Source: Zoogloeaceae bacterium
Lineage (GTDB): Bacteria; Pseudomonadota; Gammaproteobacteria; Burkholderiales; Rhodocyclaceae
DNA length: 6,067 bases
Assembly: GCA_031290535.1 (NCBI GenBank)
Contig: JAITNI010000108.1
Location: 1-6,067 of the forward strand
Reading direction: 5' to 3'
In this document: piece after piece, positions 1-5,339 of the stretch
Layout: every line of letters begins with the position of its first letter
Position numbering within the stretch: position 1 is the stretch's first letter
Made by a program: the position numbers and the translations under genes
Notes under the pieces: generated by a model
Seen by the model: only the letters and a program-made list of their open reading frames with translations
Databases searched by the model: none
What the model was told of the DNA's origin: nothing

Positions 1-88
1 TAAATGTCCGTGCGCTCCCCTGTCCTCCATACCCAACGGATTTCATCGTAAAACGATAGCTGTCCTCAAAAATAATCCTACACTTCCT

Positions 89-112
89 CAGCGGGCAAGC
101 GCCTGCTCGCTG
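89..112. repeat. Imperfect hairpin adjoining the previous one
   Basis: CAGCGGGCA (89-97) pairs with TGCTCGCTG (104-112), 8 of 9 positions, around a 6-nt loop. It begins exactly where the 113-139 hairpin ends. On the minus strand a TTTTT run (positions 72-68) follows about 16 nt further on, so a loose terminator for the fliD-flhX operon is possible but not convincing. Confidence 0.45.
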
Positions 113-139
113 TTCCTTCTCCCCTTTGGGGAGAAGGAA
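113..139. repeat. Perfect 12-bp hairpin downstream of flhX
   Basis: TTCCTTCTCCCC (113-124) and GGGGAGAAGGAA (128-139) are exact reverse complements around the loop TTT. An A-run follows on the plus strand, but no T-run follows on either strand in the sense needed for a classical terminator. It may mark the 3' end of the flagellar transcript or be one copy of a dispersed repeat; similar CTTCTCCCC/GGGGAGAAG palindromes are common in proteobacterial intergenic DNA. Confidence 0.55.
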
Positions 140-332
140 AAACCAGCCTCCCATGCGGCTGTCCTGCGGCCTTTGCAGGGAAGAAGCTCCCTCTGGAACC
201 GCTTGGCCTTGTGTAAATGAGCTGCCCACCAAAGAGCGCTATCGCAACAAGAGGCAATGACAAGGGGGTTCGTGCGGTTGCCCTGAAAAAGAAGACGGCA
301 ACAGAAAAAGCCGAATGGCAATCTGCAAAGGC

Positions 333-713
333 TCAGGGTGAATCGGGCGTTTCGGTTTCGGGTCTGGGCGGCAGCGGCAGCATTGGGGGCGGCAGGCCGG
401 TTTCGCCGTGTTCCAGACGGTAGAGCCAGGCCAGCAGTTCGGCGACGGCCAGATAGAGCTGGCTGGGGATGTGTTCGTCCAGATCAACCTGCACCAGCAA
501 GGAGAGGAGGTCCGGCGACTCATGCACATAGACGCCGTGTTCTTTGGCTTTGGCGATGATTTCTTCGGCGATCAGGCCCCGGCCTTTGGCGACGACGCGC
601 GGCGCGGCATCCGTCTGGCGGTAGGCGAGCGCGACGGCTTCCCGGCGCGGTTCGGATTTTTCCTTGCCGGTAGGCGGGGATTCAGGCTTCTGGTTTGGCG
701 TCGGGTTCGGCAT
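333..713 (-). CDS. flhX: FlhB cytoplasmic-domain homologue (FlhX / EscU-YscU-HrcU family), without transmembrane part
   Basis: This 126-residue protein matches only the C-terminal cytoplasmic domain of FlhB, the export-gate component that switches substrate specificity. Residues 26-101 align with the domain: EAVALAYRQTDAAPRVVAKG, AEEIIAKAKEHGVYVHESPDLL, then IPSQLYLAVAELLAWLYRLE. There are no transmembrane helices. The position of the FlhB autocleavage motif NPTH, just before AVAL, reads EPRR (21-24), so self-cleavage is not expected. Short Pro-rich tails flank the domain (1-24 and 107-126). Stand-alone homologues are known, for example FlhX of Helicobacter pylori, reported able to substitute for a deleted FlhB C-terminal domain. 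The ATG at 713 lies inside fliK; an in-frame TTG at 728 would add 5 residues. Neither has a good Shine-Dalgarno, so coupling to fliK translation is likely. The stop is TGA at 335-333. Its role here, modulating the FliK-dependent switch, is inferred. Confidence 0.88.
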   Translation of the reverse strand: MPNPTPNQKPESPPTGKEKSEPRREAVALAYRQTDAAPRVVAKGRGLIAEEIIAKAKEHGVYVHESPDLLSLLVQVDLDEHIPSQLYLAVAELLAWLYRLEHGETGLPPPMLPLPPRPETETPDSP

Positions 714-1965
714 GGCGGCTGATGGCAAGCGATTTGAGTTTCAGCCCCGCCGTTTCAAACTGGCGCTGCAAGGGGGCGTTGGCGGCATTGAGGCGCATCC
801 GGGCGGCATCGCTCTCGGTTCTCAGGGTGATTTCGATTTCCTTGCCGCCCGAAAGCCGCAAGGTGGCGGCAATGCCGCCCAGGGTCGGCAGGGTCAGACG
901 CAGGCGGGTTGTCCAGTTGGCTGCCGTGTTTTCCTCTTTTTCGCGCCCGCCGTCTTCCTCAAGAATTTCCCAGTCCATGTTCTGACCCGGCCAGATTTGC
1001 CCCTGCCAGACATAGGTGTTCGTCGCCAGCGCTTCCAGTTGCTGTTGCACGAGCGTGGTCAGTTCGGCGGCAATCATCTGGTTCATGCCCACGCGCATCG
1101 CGCCGGAATCCGCAGGCGTTGCCGTGGGGGAGGCTGCCCCCGCTGCTGCCGGAGCACCCGGCCCCGCCTGAACGTTCTGGGCGACGGACAGGCTTTGCGC
1201 CGCCGCCCCCTGCGCCGCGCCCGCCTGCCCGGCGGCAATGGTAGCGGCGGCAGCCGCCGCAGAGGCTCCCCCTCCTCCCGCCAGCGGACTGGCGGCGAGT
1301 GCAGGTTGTCCCGACAGGCGGGCGGGGGTTTGCGATTGCGGCAATGGTGGGGATGGGGAGGTCAGGGCATGTCCGGCGGGGGAAAGGCGGCCTTGCGGCT
1401 CCTGCAACAGATTTTCCAGCAGGGTTTTGCCCTGCACCCATTGCGCCTGATGCGCCTCATAAAACATGCCGCTTTTGACCAGCGCGGCTTTCAGGGCGGG
1501 AACCAGATCGGCGGCATTCTGGGGAAAGCGGTTGACCACCGGCTGCGCGTTGTTGAGCGGCGCGGGTTGCGGGCGTTTGCCGCCTTCCGTATCCATGCCC
1601 GCCAGCAGTTCGGAAATCAGGCGACCGGTGACGGTGAGCCGGGTTGCCACCGAGGCGTTGTCCGCCGCCGCGCCTTGTTGTTTGTTTGTCGCCACGGCCA
1701 GCGCCAGTTTGCCGTTGGTATCGACTACTTCCAGTTCCAGCGCGTCCCCGGCCTTGGCGGCGAAGGGCAGCGCCAGCGTGACATCGCGCTGGGCGACCAT
1801 CGCCCGGTAAGTGCCGTTGGGCATCAATGCCTGAATGGTCGCCGCGAGCCGCTGACCGGGCACGAACTCGCTTAAAACATCGGCGAGTTTTGGGGTGGGT
1901 GTGACCGGCTGCGTGACGAGGTCATTGACCAGCCGGATGCGGGACGCGACATCGGCGGGAATCAT
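682..1965 (-). CDS. fliK: Flagellar hook-length control protein FliK
   Basis: FliK is the exported molecular ruler that measures hook length and triggers the export apparatus, through FlhB, to switch from rod/hook to filament substrates. The 427-residue product has three parts. Residues 1-95 are a conserved N-terminal region of betaproteobacterial type (FVPGQRLAATIQALMPNGTYRAMV, LALPFAAKAGDALELEV). Residues about 190-290 are an Ala/Pro/Ser/Gly-rich, low-complexity linker, as expected for a ruler. Residues about 294-417 are the globular Flg_hook domain that contacts FlhB, including TYVWQGQIWPGQNMDWEI, LRLTLPTLGGIAATLRL, and LQRQFETAGLKLKSLAIS. The ATG at 1965 is preceded by GGGGAG with a 6-nt spacer, 11 bp after the stop of the fliT-like gene. 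The 3' end overlaps the following flhX gene by 32 bp. Confidence 0.93.
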   Translation of the reverse strand: MIPADVASRIRLVNDLVTQPVTPTPKLADVLSEFVPGQRLAATIQALMPNGTYRAMVAQRDVTLALPFAAKAGDALELEVVDTNGKLALAVATNKQQGAAADNASVATRLTVTGRLISELLAGMDTEGGKRPQPAPLNNAQPVVNRFPQNAADLVPALKAALVKSGMFYEAHQAQWVQGKTLLENLLQEPQGRLSPAGHALTSPSPPLPQSQTPARLSGQPALAASPLAGGGGASAAAAAATIAAGQAGAAQGAAAQSLSVAQNVQAGPGAPAAAGAASPTATPADSGAMRVGMNQMIAAELTTLVQQQLEALATNTYVWQGQIWPGQNMDWEILEEDGGREKEENTAANWTTRLRLTLPTLGGIAATLRLSGGKEIEITLRTESDAARMRLNAANAPLQRQFETAGLKLKSLAISRHAEPDAKPEA

Positions 1966-1976
1966 GCCAGTCTCCC

Positions 1977-2243
1977 CTAGACTGGCGCGGCGGGGGTGCC
2001 GAAGGCGGACAGAAGCCGCCGCATGTCTTCGCGCAGGGGGTCGGCTCTTTCGGTGAGGGCGACGATCGCGGCAAGACTTTCTTCAATGGCGGCGCGGTCT
2101 GCGGGCTGCGCGGCGGGAAAATCGCCCGCCGACAGGGAGGCCGAAACCTGCGTCGCCATCTGCGCCGCAACCTCCCAATCCCCGGCTTCGGCCCGGTTTT
2201 TCAGGGTAGCGATGATCGTTTTCAGAGCGGGATAGGCAGACAT
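1977..2243 (-). CDS. fliT: Small FliT-like flagellar protein (probable FliD chaperone)
   Basis: This is an 88-residue helical protein placed directly after fliS, where fliT is usually found. FliT is the export chaperone of FliD and, in enterics, also an anti-activator of FlhDC. What is visible: an N-terminal helix with the NRAEAGDWEVAAQM stretch (16-29), whose GDW resembles the A-x-x-GDW pattern of FliT-type proteins; a short Pro/Ala loop (42-49); and a second long helix (50-81, AAIEESLAAIVALTERADPLREDMRRLLSAF). There is no signal peptide or membrane segment. It is shorter than the roughly 120-residue enteric FliT. The ATG at 2243 lies 6 bp from the fliS stop and lacks a clear Shine-Dalgarno, suggesting translational coupling. 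The sequence match is weak, so position in the operon carries much of the call. Confidence 0.7.
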   Translation of the reverse strand: MSAYPALKTIIATLKNRAEAGDWEVAAQMATQVSASLSAGDFPAAQPADRAAIEESLAAIVALTERADPLREDMRRLLSAFGTPAAPV

Positions 2244-2249
2244 GGCGCG

Positions 2250-2654
2250 TTACCGTTGTTGCTGTTTTGCGGGGTCGATCTCTTTCCAGGCGCCGTGAAT
2301 CTCGCCCAATAAAGAGAGCACTTCCTGCATGGTGGGGACGTCGTTTTTCATGTTCGCCCACAGGAGCCGCGAGACCATGTAATCGTACAGAGCCGCGAGA
2401 CGCACCGCCAGCTCGCCGCCCTGCTGCAAATCCAGACTGACTTTCAGGCCAGTGTTGATGATGTCGATGGCCTTGGAAAGATACGCGCCGCGCTCGGAAA
2501 CATTGCCTTCTTCCGCATGTACTTTGGCGACGGCAATCGCGCTTTCCGCGCCCTCGAAGAGCAGGATAATCAGCCGGTGCGGATTGGCCGCCTGAACATC
2601 GGAGTCGCGGCTCAATTCCGCATAGGTATGGGCAGGATTTTTACTACCAAACAT
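2250..2654 (-). CDS. fliS: Flagellar export chaperone FliS
   Basis: FliS is a cytoplasmic chaperone that binds the C-terminal D0 region of flagellin, prevents premature polymerisation and delivers it to the export gate. The 134-residue protein carries the family pattern throughout: Tyr11, a PHRLIILLFEGA segment at 25-36, a run ending in SLDLQQGGELAVRLAALYDYMVSRLL (73-98), the AN-x2-ND element at 100-105, and the final EVLSLLGEIHGAW helix (111-123). The ATG at 2654 is 18 bp from the fliD stop. No good Shine-Dalgarno precedes it, so translation may be partly coupled to fliD. The start context AACGCGCCATG is identical to that of the next gene. The stop is TAA at 2252-2250. Confidence 0.96.
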   Translation of the reverse strand: MFGSKNPAHTYAELSRDSDVQAANPHRLIILLFEGAESAIAVAKVHAEEGNVSERGAYLSKAIDIINTGLKVSLDLQQGGELAVRLAALYDYMVSRLLWANMKNDVPTMQEVLSLLGEIHGAWKEIDPAKQQQR

Positions 2655-2672
2655 GGCGCGTTCCAGGTTTTT

Positions 2673-4127
2673 TCAAGATGAAGTCGTTTTCGACAGAGTG
2701 GCCAGTTGTTGCGTCAGATAGGAGCTGGTCGAATTCATATTCGCCATCAGCGTATCAACGGCGGCAAACTGCTTGCGGTAGCGGGCTTCCACCGCTTCCA
2801 GCCGCAACGTCAGCGCCGCCTGACGCTTTTCAAGCTCGCTGATGCTGGTTTTCATGCTGGCGGTGCTGGTCGCAATGCTGCCCGAAAGCCCGACGATTTT
2901 CTCAATACTATCATCGAACGCCTTGCCGATGTTGGCGGCGAAATTGGCGACGGCCTCCGGGTCTTTGGCGATGGCGGCGTCGAGTTTGTCGGCGTCGATG
3001 GACAACGTGCCATCGCTGCTCTTGAACGTGATGCCAAGACTGGCCAATCTCAGATCGTCGCTCAAATCGCCGGGCGTGCCGCCATCATAAGACGTGCCGA
3101 ACACCAGAGCGCTCAGGGTATTTTGAGCCTCGCGCAAAATGCGGTTGCCCTGCAACACGCCTGCCACCTTGGTTTCGGAATCGTAAGCGCCCAGAGATTT
3201 CATGCTGCTGGCGGCGTCGTTGTAGGCGTTCACAAACGAAGTCAGCGCGGCCTTGAGTTGGGAGGCGTGATCTTCGGTGACGGTCACGGTGGTCGAGCCG
3301 ACCTTGCCCAGATTCAGGGTGACGCCGGTCAGCGCGTTTTCCACGGTGTTGGAGTGGCTGGTGATGGCAATGCCATCCAGCTTGATCTCGGCATCCTGCG
3401 CCGCCGACACCTCGGTAAAATTCGCGTTGGTCGCTGGATGGGCGGGGTCATAATCCGCCAGCCCCGCCACTCCTCCCGTGCCGCTCAGTCTAAACGCCTG
3501 ATCGCCGCCCTCCTTGCCGGTCAGCACGAGGTGGGACACCGCGTTGCCGCTGGCGTCCTTGCTGTTGATGACGGTGGCGCTGACGCCGGTGTTGGCCTGA
3601 TTGATGGCGCGCGCCAATTTTTCCGGAGTGTTGTTGTCCGCCGTCACCTCAATCTGGAAAGAGCGGTTATTGCCGTCCTTGTCCTGACCCACGGTAAAAC
3701 TGCCGCCACTGACGCTGCCAAGCTCCAGCGTCACCGTACCGAGAGGAAGTCCCGATGTTGGCATGGCGGCGGACTGTATCTTCTGCGCCTGCGCCAGATG
3801 GGAGACCTCCAGACTGTAACTCCCCCCCATCGCCTCTGCGGACGCGGTGGCGGAGCCGATGCCCGTATCCGCGAAACTGACGCTCGGTTTGGCGAACTTT
3901 TGCAGGGGAGTTTGCAGCACGGCGGGCTTCAATGCCTGGGCGGCAGTTTGCAGGCCGCTCAACTTGCTCTTCAGCACACCGAGATTGGAGATTTTGGTGT
4001 TATAGGACGTCGCCTGTTTTTGCAAGGCGGTAATCGGCACCTGCTGGGCTTGCATCAGGGTGGTGATGATGCCCTGCAAATCAATGCCGGAACCGCTGCC
4101 AAGAAAACTGATGCTGGGGGCTGCCAT
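2673..4127 (-). CDS. fliD: Flagellar filament capping protein FliD (hook-associated protein 2)
   Basis: FliD forms the oligomeric cap at the distal end of the growing filament and directs folding and insertion of exported flagellin. The 484-residue product is of normal family length. Residues about 7-105 are the FliD N-terminal domain, starting with the hallmark ISFLGSGSGIDLQGIITTLM and followed by a helical segment (to about 70). A flagellin_IN-like motif lies around 126-190 (ending KLARAINQANTGVSATVIN). The FliD C-terminal domain runs from about 243 to 470, including IKLDGIAITSHSNTVENALTGVTLNL and FVNAYND. The C-terminal coiled helix (about 428-480) ends with RYRKQFAAVDTLMANMNSTSSYLTQQL. 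As expected for a substrate of the flagellar export system, there is no Sec signal peptide. The ATG at 4127 has an AAGGAG site and a sigma-54 promoter just upstream. It is the first gene of a compact group; fliS starts 18 bp after its TGA. Confidence 0.97.
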   Translation of the reverse strand: MAAPSISFLGSGSGIDLQGIITTLMQAQQVPITALQKQATSYNTKISNLGVLKSKLSGLQTAAQALKPAVLQTPLQKFAKPSVSFADTGIGSATASAEAMGGSYSLEVSHLAQAQKIQSAAMPTSGLPLGTVTLELGSVSGGSFTVGQDKDGNNRSFQIEVTADNNTPEKLARAINQANTGVSATVINSKDASGNAVSHLVLTGKEGGDQAFRLSGTGGVAGLADYDPAHPATNANFTEVSAAQDAEIKLDGIAITSHSNTVENALTGVTLNLGKVGSTTVTVTEDHASQLKAALTSFVNAYNDAASSMKSLGAYDSETKVAGVLQGNRILREAQNTLSALVFGTSYDGGTPGDLSDDLRLASLGITFKSSDGTLSIDADKLDAAIAKDPEAVANFAANIGKAFDDSIEKIVGLSGSIATSTASMKTSISELEKRQAALTLRLEAVEARYRKQFAAVDTLMANMNSTSSYLTQQLATLSKTTSS

Positions 4128-4133
4128 AATAAT

Positions 4134-4139
4134 CTCCTT
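4134..4139 (-). promoter_or_regulatory. Ribosome binding site of fliD
   Basis: AAGGAG on the minus strand is followed by a 6-nt spacer (ATTATT) and ATG at 4127. This strong site decides the fliD start. The frame stays open upstream to a TTG at 4238, but that extension would begin before the predicted transcription start and is not flagellar-cap-like in sequence. Confidence 0.88.
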
Positions 4140-4170
4140 CCTTCCAGAAAATTCATGCTCGCCTTTGGCT

Positions 4171-4186
4171 AGCAATTTTAATGCCA
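4171..4186 (-). promoter_or_regulatory. Sigma-54 (RpoN) promoter of the fliD operon
   Basis: The minus strand reads TGGCATTAAAATTGCT. This matches the -24/-12 consensus TGGCACG-N4-TTGCW at every position except the sixth and seventh, with the invariant GG (4185-4184) and GC (4173-4172) at exactly the right spacing. Transcription would start near 4160, giving a leader of about 33 nt before the fliD ATG at 4127. RpoN together with an enhancer-binding activator (FleQ/FlrA-FlrC type) controls middle flagellar genes in many polar flagellates. No activator site was identified by eye. The assignment rests on sequence match and position only. Confidence 0.75.
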
Positions 4187-4204
4187 TTTTGCGGCGCTTC
4201 ATCC

Positions 4205-4622
4205 TGCCGCAGGAGCACAGCGCACCATGCCCTGACAACCTGTACTGCCCTTTCCAAACCCCCGCCAGAAGGAACCGCTGCTCAAATCCCCTGACAAGGG
4301 GGATTTAGGAGGGTTTGGGATTTGTGCAATCGGAACCCTCTCAAACCCCTCCCCCCTGGTCAGGGGAGGAAATTTTTGCCGCAGGAGCACGGCACGCCGT
4401 GCCTGACAACCAGAGCCGCCTTCCAAGTCCCCCGCCAGAAGAAACCGCTGCTCAAGTCTCCTCTGACCAGAGGGCGGGATTACATCTCAAGTCCCCCCTT
4501 GACCAAAGGACGGGATGCGTCTCAAGTCCCCCCTGACAAGGGGGGATTTAGGGGGGTTTGGGATTTGTACAATCGGAACCCTCTCAAACCCCTCCCTGCC
4601 CTCCCCTTGTCAGGGGAGGAAA
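4205..4622. repeat. Two-copy tandem repeat block (about 170 and 246 bp)
   Basis: Copy 1 spans 4205-4372 and copy 2 spans 4377-4622. Both begin TGCCGCAGGAGCAC, share CGCCAGAAGRAACCGCTGCTC, then a C-run/TGACAAG/G-run hairpin, then GGGTTTGGGATTTGTRC, then AATCGGAACCCTCTCAAACC, and both end TCAGGGGAGGAAA. Copy 2 is longer mainly because it carries two extra 35-bp modules. Hairpins include AAATCCCC/GGGGATTT (4284-4291 with 4299-4306), TCCCCCC/GGGGGGA (4527-4533 with 4540-4546), CCTCCCC/GGGGAGG (4600-4606 with 4613-4619) and GGCAC/GTGCC (4391-4395 with 4399-4403). The block is non-coding: the frames crossing it translate to proline-rich nonsense with no recognisable domain. It resembles the AATCCCCCC/GGGGGGATT dispersed repeats of many proteobacteria. 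It sits upstream of the fliD promoter, where an insertion would be tolerated. Confidence 0.85.
4451..4555. repeat. Three 35-bp tandem modules inside the repeat block
   Basis: CTCAAGTC recurs at 4451, 4486 and 4521, an exact 35-bp period. Each module has the plan CTCAAGTC, C-rich arm, TGAC core, G-rich or complementary arm, then GGGAT or GGGGATT. The stems differ in sequence but stay paired: CCTCT/AGAGG in module 1, CCTT/AAGG in module 2 and CCCCCC/GGGGGG in module 3. The first copy of the large repeat has only one such module (from 4281). Confidence 0.75.
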
Positions 4623-4629
4623 GATCAGC

Positions 4630-4665
4630 GGCGCTTCGCGCCGGAGCCTACAACCGTCAGGCTCC
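4630..4665. repeat. Pair of adjacent small hairpins
   Basis: Two perfect stem-loops sit directly next to each other: GGCGC-TTC-GCGCC (4630-4642, 5-bp stem, 3-nt loop) and GGAGCCT/AGGCTCC (4643-4649 with 4659-4665, 7-bp stem, 9-nt loop). They lie downstream of flaG in the direction of transcription and could form in its mRNA. On the minus strand they are followed by GCTGATCTTT, which contains only three T, so a terminator role is possible but weakly supported. Confidence 0.5.
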
Positions 4666-4716
4666 ATCCTCCGACCCACTCCCGTCATTCCTTCGACAAG
4701 GGAAACGCTAAAAACT

Positions 4717-4772
4717 CCGTTCGCCCTGAGCCTGGTCGAAGGGCGCTGTTCAACAAGCTTCACCGCGAACGG
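4717..4772. repeat. Degenerate REP-like inverted repeat
   Basis: The outer arms CCGTTCGC (4717-4724) and GCGAACGG (4765-4772) are perfect reverse complements, and partial pairing continues inward. Inside the left half, CGCCCT (4722-4727) can alternatively pair with AGGGCG (4740-4745). The left half, TTCGCCCTGAGCCTGGTCGA, closely matches a dispersed repeat I recognise from many beta- and gammaproteobacterial genomes (TTCGCCCTGAGCCTGTCGAA type). A truncated relative, CCTTCGACAAGGG, lies nearby at 4690-4702. No transposase is present. Confidence 0.6.
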
Positions 4773-4812
4773 TACAGCCTTTCGCCCGCCTCCCGCAAAA
4801 ATAACGCCCCCC

Positions 4813-5256
4813 TCACGCTTTCTGCTGAATCAACAACCCTTTCAGCTTGCCGAGCGCCTTGGCGAGTTCCAGCGCTTCTTCGGAAGGAATCTGCTTGATG
4901 ACTTCCTGCGTATCCTGATCCGTGATCTTGATGACGACCCTGCCCAGATCATCATCAATGGAAAACTGCAACGAAGTCGCGTAAGGCTTGATGAATTCGT
5001 TCAATTCTTGCACACTTTTTTGCAGATTTTGCTGAAAGGCGCTTTCATTTTGCGGGTCATTGGCGTTTTCCCGCCCGGTCACGACAGGAGTGCCCTCAGC
5101 AACCCGACCCGGTGTTCCGGCGACCTGGGCGCGTTCCGGCGTCGATGCCCCCCCCGTACCGGCAGGTTGCGGAGAAGCCACCCGCGCCGGGCGCGTCACG
5201 CCCGTCTGCGCTGCTTGTTGCCCCCCCACCACGCTGCTGATGCTGTTAATGTCCAT
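4813..5256 (-). CDS. flaG: FlaG family flagellar protein
   Basis: This is a 147-residue FlaG-family protein. FlaG proteins are small and usually encoded between flagellin and fliD; in Pseudomonas, Vibrio and Campylobacter relatives they affect filament length or integrity, but the biochemical mechanism is not settled. The conserved FlaG domain is at residues about 74-147: an amphipathic segment (LQKSVQELNEFIKPY), then the hallmark LQFSIDDDLGRVVIKITD, the turn EVIKQIPSEEALELAKAL, and the usual end GLLIQQKA. Residues 1-72 are a low-complexity Gly/Ala/Pro/Thr-rich, probably disordered tail with no signal peptide or membrane segment. The ATG at 5256 is chosen for its strong AAAGGAGT site. The 5' half holds two G homopolymers on the coding strand, 8 G at 5148-5155 and 7 G at 5221-5227, which are possible slippage sites. 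The stop is TGA at 4815-4813. Confidence 0.93.
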   Translation of the reverse strand: MDINSISSVVGGQQAAQTGVTRPARVASPQPAGTGGASTPERAQVAGTPGRVAEGTPVVTGRENANDPQNESAFQQNLQKSVQELNEFIKPYATSLQFSIDDDLGRVVIKITDQDTQEVIKQIPSEEALELAKALGKLKGLLIQQKA

Positions 5257-5261
5257 GATCG

Positions 5262-5269
5262 ACTCCTTT
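5262..5269 (-). promoter_or_regulatory. Ribosome binding site of flaG
   Basis: On the minus strand the sequence reads AAAGGAGT, followed by a 5-nt spacer (CGATC) and ATG at 5256. This strong Shine-Dalgarno fixes the flaG start. I saw no clear sigma-28 or sigma-54 promoter in the 83-bp gap, so flaG may be expressed by readthrough from fliC. Confidence 0.75.
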
Positions 5270-5281
5270 ACGGATGCGGCG

Positions 5282-5321
5282 AAGGGAACGCCCGCCCATT
5301 TGGATTGGGGGGCGTTCCCTT
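5282..5321 (-). terminator. Intercistronic hairpin between fliC and flaG (possible weak terminator or 3' stabiliser)
   Basis: The arms 5282-5293 (AAGGGAACGCCC) and 5310-5321 (its exact reverse complement) form a perfect 12-bp GC-rich stem around a 16-nt loop, starting 18 bp after the fliC stop in the direction of transcription. Only two T residues follow on the minus strand, so it is not a classical intrinsic terminator. It may attenuate readthrough into flaG or protect the 3' end of the abundant flagellin mRNA; that role is inferred. Confidence 0.55.
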
Positions 5322-5339
5322 GACGCGGTTAGTCAGCGC

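Larger units (their letters stand above)
1..332. other. Region without a supportable gene
   Basis: No frame here encodes a recognisable protein. Besides the two hairpins at 89-139 I see a small palindrome ATCGT-AAA-ACGAT (45-57) and a loose GTTGCC/GGCAAC pair (277-282 with 297-302). A plus-strand frame is open from the left edge to a TGA at 218-220, but its translation has no recognisable domain and runs through the hairpins. A minus-strand ATG at 46 could open a gene off the left edge, but it has no well-placed ribosome binding site. Confidence 0.6.

Noticed and set aside
2..220. Plus-strand frame open from the left edge to a stop at 218-220 as the end of another gene
   Set aside because: The translation looks random, passes through palindromic repeats, and overlapping minus-strand frames are open as well, so openness alone is not evidence.
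664..1875. A 403-codon plus-strand open frame opposite fliK
   Set aside because: Antisense shadow of a clear fliK; low-complexity Arg/Gly-rich translation with no family resemblance.
2706..4172. A 488-codon plus-strand open frame covering nearly all of fliD
   Set aside because: It is exactly antisense to fliD, has Arg/Gly/His-rich composition and no recognisable domain. Long antisense frames are expected opposite GC-biased genes.
4150..4182. Sigma-28 promoter (TAAA-N15-GCCGATAA) upstream of fliD
   Set aside because: A TAAA is present, but the -10 part reads GCGAGCAT, a poor match; the overlapping sigma-54 match is far better.
4128..4238. N-terminal extension of FliD to a TTG at 4238
   Set aside because: The ATG at 4127 has a strong ribosome binding site and begins at the conserved FliD N-terminus; the predicted promoter lies inside the extension.
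4205..4622. CRISPR array
   Set aside because: The repeats are adjacent imperfect tandem copies with internal hairpins; there are no unique spacers of constant length and no cas genes.
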